Origin: Sclerotiophoma versabilis
Taxonomy: Eukaryota; Ascomycota; Dothideomycetes; Pleosporales; Didymellaceae
Assembly: GCA_012274445.1 (NCBI GenBank)
Contig: JAAROD010000093.1
Span: 1,984,001 to 2,048,000 of the forward strand
Direction: 5' to 3'
DNA length: 64,000 nt
Shown here: piece after piece, positions 56,097-64,000 of the stretch
How positions within the stretch are numbered: position 1 is the first letter of the stretch
Layout of the letters: the number at the start of each line of letters is the position of its first letter
Translations under genes and position numbers: made by a program
The notes under the pieces: generated by a model
Databases searched by the model: none
What the model saw: the letters and a program-made list of their open reading frames with translations, nothing else
What the model was told of the DNA's origin: nothing

Positions 56097-56870
56097 ATGG
56101 CTCCCACATATACTCCTCGCTACACTCTCACCAATATGGCCAGGTCTGCCCACCCTGCGCCTCCTTCTCATCTTCCTCCTCCTTCTTCTCTATCATGTTC
56201 TCCTCCCGCTCCAGCCTGGAAATCGTCCTGCTGGCGCCGGGACTCTGATTTCGGTGACTTACCAACACCACCCAGAACGCCATCCCCGCCTTTCCCTCAC
56301 AACCGTCACGCCTGGGCGACCAACTCTCGCCGTGGCTCTGGTGACTTGTCAACACCATCTACATCACCGTCATCATCACCGCCTCGCAGTTTTCGCAACC
56401 TGCAGGCAGACAGCTGGCGCCGTAGCGCTAGTCCCCAACCACTACCAACCCCCGAGTGGGTTGTCGGCTGGGTAGTTATGCTGCCCGACCAGGATCAAGT
56501 CCCGACGCCCCTCATCGTCAACATGGAGGCACCAGGCGCTCCCTGGGCCCACCCCCATGTCATCACCAAGGTGTGGGAAGAGCACGGCGTCAGGTTCGTC
56601 AAAGTCCGGACCTGCACCAGCTTTAGCGGTAAGGGAATCGCCCACAAGAAGTCGCACCACCGCCACTACTTTATCGAGGCTACTCAGGACCGGTTAAGTA
56701 GCGTATCTGACGCCTTTGGCAAGCAGACCTACGTCAACTGCTCACGGGGGGCCGAGTTTACCATCGAATACGACCTCCTTCAATTCTACCACGGCAAAGG
56801 CAAGGATGCCATCCAGTTCAGCCACGCCGCAGTGGCTGAGTTTGAAAAGAACGAGCTCTGGTCCTTCTGA
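56097..56870 (+). CDS. Unknown protein with Pro/Ser-rich N-terminus and conserved C-terminal domain
   Basis: Single exon of 257 residues from the ATG at 56097, preceded by CAAG. The first 115 residues are Pro/Ser-rich with repeated Trp (SCWRRDSDFGDLPTPPRTPS; SWRRSASPQPLPTPE). The last 140 residues look like a compact beta-rich domain: VGWVVMLPDQDQVPTPLIVN, PHVITKVWEEHGVRFVKVRT and AHKKSHHRHYFIEATQDR, ending FEKNELWSF. This suggests an SH3- or chromo-like fold binding other proteins, but no family is recognised. Codon use is C-rich in the second half, supporting a real gene. Confidence 0.7.
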   Translation: MAPTYTPRYTLTNMARSAHPAPPSHLPPPSSLSCSPPAPAWKSSCWRRDSDFGDLPTPPRTPSPPFPHNRHAWATNSRRGSGDLSTPSTSPSSSPPRSFRNLQADSWRRSASPQPLPTPEWVVGWVVMLPDQDQVPTPLIVNMEAPGAPWAHPHVITKVWEEHGVRFVKVRTCTSFSGKGIAHKKSHHRHYFIEATQDRLSSVSDAFGKQTYVNCSRGAEFTIEYDLLQFYHGKGKDAIQFSHAAVAEFEKNELWSF

Positions 56871-57589
56871 CTATCATCACCAGTCTCGTGGCGACCTTCA
56901 CCCCTTGACAACTCCCGGTCCGTTCCTACCCTTCACCACCACCATATTCGGCACGTTGTCCGTCACCGAAAATGGTCCGCATGTGCACAGCGAAATCATC
57001 ACCGAATTTGGAAAGCAAAATCATCACCACCGGTTCAGTGCGATGGCAAGCCCTTTCCTCCTTCACCACCCTCTCGTCAGGTTGTCCTTCATCCCAAAAC
57101 GGACCGCAGCTACAGTGAAATAGTAGCTCACGGTGCCTGGCAAGCCCGTTCTTTACAGCACCAACCTGTGGTGACTAATCTCTGTCTTGTATTTCCTCAA
57201 TCTCCTGTTCCTTGTCTATGTGTGCGAACCCTTAGTTGTAGCGATTTGGAGTTACGGTCTGTCTTTTTCATCAGGTGTTCGGGGGTTTCGGGTTTGATGG
57301 TGGTTTCCGATGAATGTACGATTCCTGTCCAGCGTATGCTGGAACGCCATAGTCCTCCCCTTGGTCAAGTGATGATGACTTGCTACGATGAATGAAATGT
57401 TCCTTCTTTCCGATTTGACCGCACTTGCTTGGTAAAATGCCGTGGTGTGAGTGACAATGCGGTTTCGGCTACCTAGCGACAATAGTACAGTTGTGCATAT
57501 CCAAACCACATCCCATATCGGAATCCACAAACACAACGGAGCTGAGCAATATTTTTTTACTACAAGACCGCGGATTTCGAGACATCTGG
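56871..57589. other. 3' flank, nothing supported
   Basis: Likely downstream untranslated sequence of the preceding gene, then intergenic DNA. Confidence 0.4.
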
Positions 57590-58003
57590 CTATATACCAG
57601 TATGGATATACCACATCATGCATACAGACGCATCTACGATCAAATACCTGCTTTTTCGTGAACCTCCCACTCCCCGTCCATATACTAAGGCTCTTCCGCC
57701 ATGTTCTTGGACAATAGCCAGATCGATTTTGGTGCTTTTCTCAAGTAAGAGCTCCAGCTCTGTGTTTACCATTGCGCGAACAGCTATTGGCTGCAAGATC
57801 ACAGTACTCTCGTCTCTTAGGATGGAAATCGTGGTTCGCGGAGCCGCCCAGCCGAGTCGCATCGACTGCCTGTAGATCTCGAAAATGAAGCGAGCGATTT
57901 GGCAGGACAGTATTGTTTCTACCGGTTCTGAGACAAGTGTGTGGTGTGAATGATGGACAGTGTTGTAGAGCGCGGGTTGGAGGGGAAAGTGACAGCGATT
58001 ATG
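57590..58003 (-). other. Open frame without stop, possible unrecognised exon
   Basis: A 138-codon minus-strand frame lies downstream of CHK1, with its only ATG at 57862. It reads ETILSCQIARFIFEIYRQSM, then RTTISILRDESTVILQPIAV and TELELLLEKSTKIDLAIVQE. The sequence looks protein-like, but no acceptor or start was found at its 5' side. Could be part of an unrecognised gene or chance. Confidence 0.3.
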
Positions 58004-58153
58004 TCAGCTATCAGAGTAAGATGACTTCACTTGAGTAACTGCATTGCGCACTTGTACAGCCCTGTACAAGGAGGACTAGAGCGCTGGTCACATGAGGATG
58101 TTGTAGATTGTCGTTCGTGTCATTATCATTATATATCTAATTCAGATATTGTC

Positions 58154-60062
58154 TTAGCCAGGCCTCAGCACCACCTCACCCACCAGTATCACAACATTCT
58201 TGAAGAACCTCCTCCATTCCAAAGGATCTCCACTAGCCTTCACAAACCTCACCTCGCTGTATGCCATGGAATCATATACAGCCTTCTCAATCACAATGTG
58301 TCCGTTGAGACCCTGCCGCCGACCGTCGGCCATCTTGACTCTAATACTTGTACTCTCGTCCAGCTCGCACTGCGCAATCTGCCTCTCAGTAAAAGTAGGT
58401 GGAGGTACACCAAGTCGATGCAAAGCCTCGAGAAGAAGAGGGACGAGGAACGATAGAGAATGTGGTGAGATGAAGCGGGCGAGCGAGTATGAAGGCATTA
58501 CATCAGCAAACCAGCGTGCCATTTGCGTAAGTGTAAGGGGCACCTGCGGTTTTGCAGCGAACTGTGCCATGCCCGGATCCTGGGATAGCATGTCCTGTGT
58601 TGATGGCGGAAGCTGTGACACGAATCGAGTCGAAGAATCTGCCTGAAGTTGGTAAACAGGGCGTTGATTGCCACCCATGGGCTGAGAAGCTGATACTCCG
58701 TCATGAGAGGCCAGGCGCGGTGGCCGCTCCCAGTCGAAGACAGACTCGCCTGCTGGAGTTTCGGGTTGTGTGGATGAGAGAAGATGAACAGCATTTGCAG
58801 GATTTGCACTTGAGCGCCTTGGAGATGTGTCGATGTCCATAGCGTCAGGGTCTTGCGAAAATCCTCTTTGAGAGTGCGTGGGCCCGCGAGCGAAGTCAAC
58901 GCGTAATTGAGACAGCATCTGTGTAGCCATGCCAACAGGATTGGCGTTGCATCCATTTGGTGATAGGTATGGGTTCGGCCGTCTGAACCATGGATGCCTT
59001 CGGACTTCGTCGAGCGTGAATCGTGATGCTGGATCAAGCTTCAACATCCCTCGGAGCAGTGACGTGATCTCTGAAGGTACCAGCTCCCACAGTTCGTCTG
59101 TAGTATGCCCGTCTGTTTGGACGTACTCCTTGAACTCTTCACTGCGCATTGTGGGTTCGTCCCATGGCGTGTTACCGACCAGCAGTACGAACAGCACAAC
59201 ACCACAGCTCCAGATGTCGCAAACATTGGCGTGGTAACCAACATCCAGCATGTCAGCTCTCTTACTCCTCCTTCCACTGACAATCTCAGGAGCGATGTAC
59301 GGCGGTGAGCCGCATACAGTGTTGCACAACCGCGCTTTGCCGTCCTTCTTGAAGAGTGCTGCAAGCCCAAAGTCACTCAGTTTTAGGTCTCCCTCAGCAC
59401 TCAGCAGCACATTCTCAGGCTTGATGTCGCGGTGCGCAATGCCCTTGGAGTGCATGTAGCCAACAGCACTGATCAGCTGAGAGAAGTAGAAATGTGCGAT
59501 GTCTTCTCCCACGCCCTCATCTGCCTCGATCTTGTCGAAAAGGTCGCCGCCGTCTGCGAGCTCCATAGCTATCCACGTCCATAGAGCATCTTCGCCCGAC
59601 CCAAGGAGGTGTACGATATTCTGGTGCTTCCCGAGGTGCTGATGCAAGACTATCTCCATCTTGATCTGCTTCGGTGAGAGGCGGCCCTGCTTGAATGCAT
59701 GTTCTTTGTTGATGAACTTGATCGCGATAACAGGCTTCGGCCTATCGTGGGGAACCGCTTTCCGTATGCTGAAAGTTTCTGTCAGTAGACATGCACAGTG
59801 CTGCAGTAGGCCTTACTGACGATGCATATGCGCCTTGTCCTATTGTTTTGCTAACGAGTCGAAAGGGTAGATTAGATGGTAATGGGGCAACTTGGCTCTA
59901 CACTGGGATTAGCATTCTTGCCGTGACATCATCGTAGGCGTATGAGCAGATTGCGGGGACGATTTGACTTTAGAGATGCGGTGAACGTGTTTCGAATCAG
60001 TGCGTCTACAATGTGGGCCCAGTAGGCAAATAGAGGGCACTTACTCCAGGCGGGGCGCCCAT
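58154..60062 (-). CDS. CHK1: Checkpoint serine/threonine kinase Chk1
   Basis: DNA-damage checkpoint kinase acting in the nucleus downstream of ATR/Rad3. Minus-strand exons 60062-60045, 59897-59821 and 59768-58154 give 569 residues. The first exon is only six codons (MGAPPG). The second carries the glycine loop KTIGQGAYAS, completed by SIRKAVPHD across an intron with donor GTCAGT. The kinase landmarks are IAIKFINKEHA, MELADGGDLFDKIEADEGVG (a strong Chk1 signature), AHRDIKPENVLL (about 143-154), SDFGLAALF (about 163) and GSPPYIAPEI. The C-terminal half is a linker with Ser-Gln/Thr-Gln sites followed by the conserved KA1-like end (SEVRFVKASGDPLEWRRFF). Family certain; the short first exon is inferred. 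Confidence 0.92.
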
Positions 60063-60186
60063 TGCAACTGTATATGTCCAAAAGTACCGCCAGCAATATA
60101 CAAGGAGCGTGAGGTAGAGCAAGCAAAGAAGGGAGAGTAATGACACACAGTGCTGTCGCTGTCGCGTCTGCCTGGTTGTTGAGCCC

Positions 60187-60192
60187 ACGCGT
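60187..60192. promoter_or_regulatory. ACGCGT (MCB-type) box upstream of CHK1
   Basis: The palindrome ACGCGT lies 125 bp upstream of the proposed CHK1 start. MBF factors bind this motif in G1/S genes of fungi. Two direct copies of TTATCGCGC follow at about 60243-60265. Regulation is inferred. Confidence 0.45.
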
Positions 60193-60689
60193 TACCCAAA
60201 CAAAGGCAAAAGATCTGACTCAGGTCGCGTTTTCCTCGCGTCTTATCGCGCTTTCCTTATCGCGCAGTCACGTGCATCTTTCAATCACGGAGGCATACAG
60301 GTACATTACTCGTTCGGCATTTCCCGAGCGGAGAGCTTAATCCTTTCCTGCTTCACATCACCTTCTCACACCGACAGCAAAACGTTCAATAATGTGAGAT
60401 TTACTCGAATTCTCCCAAGGATCGTCCCGAGCTGTATGATATCCTGAACAAACTATCTTATTTGATTAAGAAAGCCATCGTCCTCAACATTCATCTGCAT
60501 TTGATCTGAACGCCTAGTAAAGGTAATGTTGTTCAGGGTGTGCATTAGATGTTTGACCCTTCTCGAAAAGAGCCTATTGGCGTCATGCACGTTACAAGCT
60601 TGCAAGTAGCGGTATAGTCGATGCTTCATCCGCCTTGGGGGCTGACCCGTATGGAGCGGTATTACTGATCCATAGAAATAATTAACAAC

Positions 60690-60917
60690 ATGGTGACGTT
60701 CACAGAGCAACCAAACAAAACGGTCGAGCCAACTGTATATGAGTGTCTAGTAAACAAGTGGCAGTACGACGTCGGCTCACAAATTGCAAAACTCATGCTC
60801 CGCGAACTGCCTCCTGTCGTATACGTACCGGACCGTCCATCCGGGGCAATCCACAAACACGACTACGACCCATACATCTGGGATTTTCTGCCAACCAGCC
60901 TTTCCATGCATCTGTAA
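60690..60917 (+). CDS. Small protein candidate, 75 residues
   Basis: ATG-started frame with protein-like content: TVYECLVNKWQYDVGSQIAK, LMLRELPPVVYVPDRPSG and HDYDPYIWDFLP. The mix of hydrophobic and charged residues and the absence of low complexity favour a real small gene, or an exon of one. No family, membrane segment or signal peptide recognised. Confidence 0.35.
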   Translation: MVTFTEQPNKTVEPTVYECLVNKWQYDVGSQIAKLMLRELPPVVYVPDRPSGAIHKHDYDPYIWDFLPTSLSMHL

Positions 60918-63351
60918 ACTCTAAAGTCCAGGCTACCCAGGCTACCTCGGAACAAAAAACAACGCATGTGCATGTCTGCCACGAGTTACGGACGGCGGCC
61001 GGCGACGCCGCTTCATCTGCAAACTCTATCTACAAACCTTATCGTTTCCTCTGCAGGGCGGCAGTGGATTTTTGCTAAAAGATCTACAGCGTAGCCGGCA
61101 GTTCACGTTTGCAGATCTGCTGCCACTATGCATAGCATGCCATGAATGTTGGGTGTCCTCAACCGGACAGGTATGTTCCCAAAATGGACATATGACTTCC
61201 CAGAAGAAAGGGCCGATGGTGTTTACTGCATATCTTGATCTCCGCAGATAGCCTATAGATGATCCTTGCCTAGACAACTTGAGTCTGGAAACTTCAGACA
61301 TGAAGTCTGCGGGTAGAAAAAACGCCACGCATGATGGAGCAAAGCATATCGAACCCTTTGACCGGGCGTCATTATCAGGCGAAGGGAACTCCTTATCAGA
61401 TCCTGAGCCTCGAGACGTTGGGAATGCTTGGCGCACAGCAGATGCTGGACAATCTGCCGCTTTAAGGCACAAACCACAAAATTCACAAAGAATACTCGCT
61501 GAACGCAGCGACATGTGGCAGCCACCCCAGCCTTTCCCCGCGATCTGACGATGCTCCCGCAATCCTTCCGCGGACGGTCGAATCCTTCTCGCATCACCAA
61601 ACCACACGACGCACAGGACACCCATACTATCCCGATTCCCAAGCTCCTGACATGTCAAGTGTGGCCAAATCTCGCCCAAATTCTGTACACTCCGATACGA
61701 AGAACCCTCCTCGCACATCGGACAGTAACGTCGGATGACAACAATGTACAAAACCTACTTTGCCTGCTGCCGGTACTGTCCGCTCCAATCTCGAGCAGCG
61801 GAGAGTCCTCCTTCCAACCGGACTCCGCGGTACGTTTAGCGAAGCGTTAGCATGGTACGACTGCAAACGAAAGTTTTGACAGCAGGTGCTAAGAAGTGGT
61901 TTCAGATGTTCCTCCAGAGCTTTTAACTAGCAAGCTTCGCATATACATAACACAGTGGGAAAGGTGTGGATTGCTCAGGTACGGAGCCGGAGGAAATCAA
62001 CTAAGCCATCATCGGAGATGCAGGGCCGCCCTGGTTTCAATGCTGCACCGGGCCGACTGTAAAGCTCGCTGCTCACCGCAAGGCTGCTGCACAGTGTCGT
62101 CAATAGTAGTCTGCAAGCGAACCTAGTCCAACGCTGTTCTTGAAGTATTGTACGAGCCGCCCGGGTCTGGTATGTTTCATATCCCGTATAGGTTCGCGAT
62201 GCGTGAAATGGGTCCTGCGACGGACGCGAATAGGAGTGCATGTGTAGTTCTTTTCTTGGTCGCGGAGGTTCAGTGTCATCGTTGGAGGGAGTAGTTCGTG
62301 CAGTCACCCCAAAAGCTCGACTTGGTAGCTCGCGGATACTAATTCAAAGTTTGACCAATCCACAGCAACGCACCGCTCTCCACTAAACTTTGATTTGCTG
62401 TAAGTACGCCGCGCCGGCACCAGCAAACAACCGAGAGGGAGGGTATTTTAGTGTGAACATTCGCATCGGCGAGAATGCCGTTTTGGATGTAGATCGCGGA
62501 GTCGAACTCAACGTCAGAAATTTTTACGGGGTGCATTGAATGTTGAACTGAGGTCATTAAGGAATAGGATTACGGGAGTGCCGATGTTAGACGCGTAGTA
62601 GACGCATACATGCGCTGGAACAATTTGAGAAGATCTAGAATCCGGTAAGTGCGGCAACAGGTGGAGATGCTTGAGTAAGGATTTGCAGGTAGAATGGAGA
62701 TGATGTTGTCATGAATCTTTCTATTGAGCACGCTGAGCACCGAGGTACACAGACAACTGAGTGCCGAGTATCCTCTGATTAGGAGGTACAGCCGAGTGTA
62801 CCGAATGCTATCTCTCCCTCCAAAGGGGAAAAGGTGAAACCTTTGCTGTCGTCCTGGACATCCTTACGCACATGCAATGGAGCAAAGCCAAAGCGTGAGC
62901 GTGCTGGGTATATCCATCTGAAAGTCGTAGAGTCCACCGTTGCCGTCTATATGCCCCATGTGGGCTCGAAAGTGATCCAACAAGAATGGAGTGTAAGGAA
63001 TCCCGTGAGGACTTTACTTTCGCGTAGCCAATCTCTTAAGGAGATCCAACCCCAGAAAATCCAGAATCCGCAAAGAGTAGCAGATGTTGCTTAGAAAGGT
63101 CGTGCGAGCGTAGGAACCGGATAGTTAGGATGGCGTGTCAGAGAAACCTGCCGCAAATCCGGTTGCCGAGAAAATTAGAAGAACCAATCGCCCGCCAAAT
63201 GCTGATGTTTTATCCAGTCCGGAAACGCCAGAAGTCTATGAGAATGCACCGAGAAAGATGGGGAATAATGCATCGGTCCGAGGAACATGTTCCAAGATGG
63301 TGAAGCAAATCGTCAAGTGGTGAAAAAAATCGGTGGAGTTATTGCAGTCTT

Positions 63352-64000
63352 TCATCGAGAACCGGCGGGAAGAGCGGCGTAGGACGAGGCAGCTGCAGCA
63401 TCTAGACCGCGGAGCTGAGGAGCGTACTTTGGATGCTTGACAAACTTTGGTACAGAGTCCTACGAAATATCAGTTGAGAATACGAGAAGCTAGTGATGCA
63501 TGATGCTTACGCTAGACATGAGCTTGAAGATCGAGTTCTGCGCTTTGTCGAACAATGTTGCAACCTCGTTGAGGCTCTGCAACATAGCAGCATCGTCACC
63601 AACGGCGCGTGTCATCCTAGTGGCAAGCTGCGTGCGGAGACCGTGGTCAATGTTGAGCTCATTTGGTGATCCGGGCGCCAAGAAGGCGTTGTAGAGACCG
63701 TAAGCGGCAGCGAGGGTCTCACGGATGGTTTCTACTTTGTTGTCACCCTTGTCGCTGATGGCAGCACGGTATTGCCTGTTGAACTCCTGAACCTCGAGAT
63801 AGAAAGACAAGTTCTCCTCACACATAGTTTCCTTGAGAAACTCGCGGTAGAGGAGACGCCATGAGGGGTTACGGATGATGACGTTTGTTCGGTTGCTGTT
63901 CGAGTCGCGAGCCATGCCATCACGAGTCTTGGCAGCGATGGCCTCTCCATTTGATGGGGCCTCCTCAAGGCTCCATCCTGCTACACGCTCGCCATGTGGA
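63352..64000 (-). CDS. flbA: Regulator of G-protein signalling, FlbA/Rgs1 type, 5' part outside window
   Basis: GTPase-activating protein for a heterotrimeric G-alpha subunit; in Aspergillus FlbA it controls the switch from growth to conidiation. Exons seen: 64000-63511 (continuing beyond the window) and 63459-63352, with a 51-nt intron. The RGS domain reads NPSWRLLYREFLKETMCEEN, LSFYLEVQEFNRQY, ETLAAAYGLYNAFLAPGSPN and LFDKAQNSIFKLMSSDSVPK, the last completed across the intron, followed by FVKHPKY. The end DSVPKFVKHPKYA and AYGLYNAFLAPGSP match the FlbA class rather than other fungal RGS proteins. The DEP domains expected in FlbA would lie upstream and cannot be seen. Confidence 0.88.

Larger units (their letters stand above)
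60063..63351. other. Gene-poor 3.3-kb interval between CHK1 and the RGS gene
   Basis: Holds the CHK1 promoter and one small candidate gene (60690-60917). Other frames, such as 61026-61751 minus and 61515-61850 plus, lack motifs and have random composition. Confidence 0.45.

Noticed and set aside
58498..59376. Alternative minus-strand frames within CHK1
   Set aside because: Out-of-frame shadows of the kinase gene.
1..64000. Search for transposons, CRISPR arrays, viral genes or a biosynthetic cluster
   Set aside because: No transposase, reverse transcriptase, terminal repeats, regularly spaced repeats, viral genes or large synthase motifs were found; the gene set is ordinary fungal housekeeping.

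Overview
The window is filamentous ascomycete (Pezizomycotina) nuclear DNA. The support is spliced genes with many 45-60 nt introns, single genes facing each other across short promoters, and diagnostic fungal proteins: Ecm33, Mnn9, a FlbA-type RGS protein, Pcs60 and a UPF0662/DUF2408 protein. The class Dothideomycetes is a guess from the style of the genes, not a proof. About 26 protein genes, two tRNA genes and one clear pseudogene can be supported. I joined exons by reading across GT..AG boundaries and checking that reading phase and family motifs continue; no transcript evidence was available.

Layout. 0-6.4 kb: the 3' part of a 3-methyladenine DNA glycosylase gene, a long empty stretch, then the GPI cell-wall gene ECM33. 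8-21 kb: a basic unknown protein, MNN9 (Golgi mannan synthesis), the splicing factor SPF45, the acyl/oxalyl-CoA synthetase PCS60 divergent from it, and a 595-residue protein of unknown function. 22-31.6 kb: an intron-containing tRNA-Pro(CGG), a protein built from nine GPRLL repeats, a BTB protein without a visible start, a small acidic-tailed protein, two unknown proteins and a PTAR1-like protein. 31.9-41 kb: GET1 (tail-anchored protein insertion), a decayed short-chain dehydrogenase, a GNAT acetyltransferase, COX18 (mitochondrial insertase) and ALG11 (N-glycan precursor) as a divergent pair. 41.6-46.5 kb: a compact block with ribosomal P1, the DUF2408 protein, a small SET-domain protein and TRAPPC13. 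48-64 kb: a (GT)n microsatellite, a large DENN-domain protein, tRNA-Leu(CAG), an unknown protein, checkpoint kinase CHK1, and the 3' end of a FlbA/Rgs1-type RGS gene cut by the window edge.

The genes are housekeeping and do not form an operon or a biosynthetic cluster. Three act in glycosylation or cell wall (ECM33, MNN9, ALG11) and several in membrane insertion or traffic (GET1, COX18, TRAPPC13, DENN), but they are scattered among unrelated genes. Five divergent pairs share short intergenic promoters: PTAR1/GET1, COX18/ALG11, RPP1/DUF2408, SET/TRAPPC13 and SPF45/PCS60. Several gaps of about 3 kb hold no gene I can support.

The most unusual items are the GPRLL repeat protein, the small SET gene with an odd splice acceptor, an SPF45 whose UHM lacks the usual Arg of the R-X-F motif, and the short-chain dehydrogenase pseudogene. 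No mobile element, CRISPR array or prokaryote-like defence system was seen.
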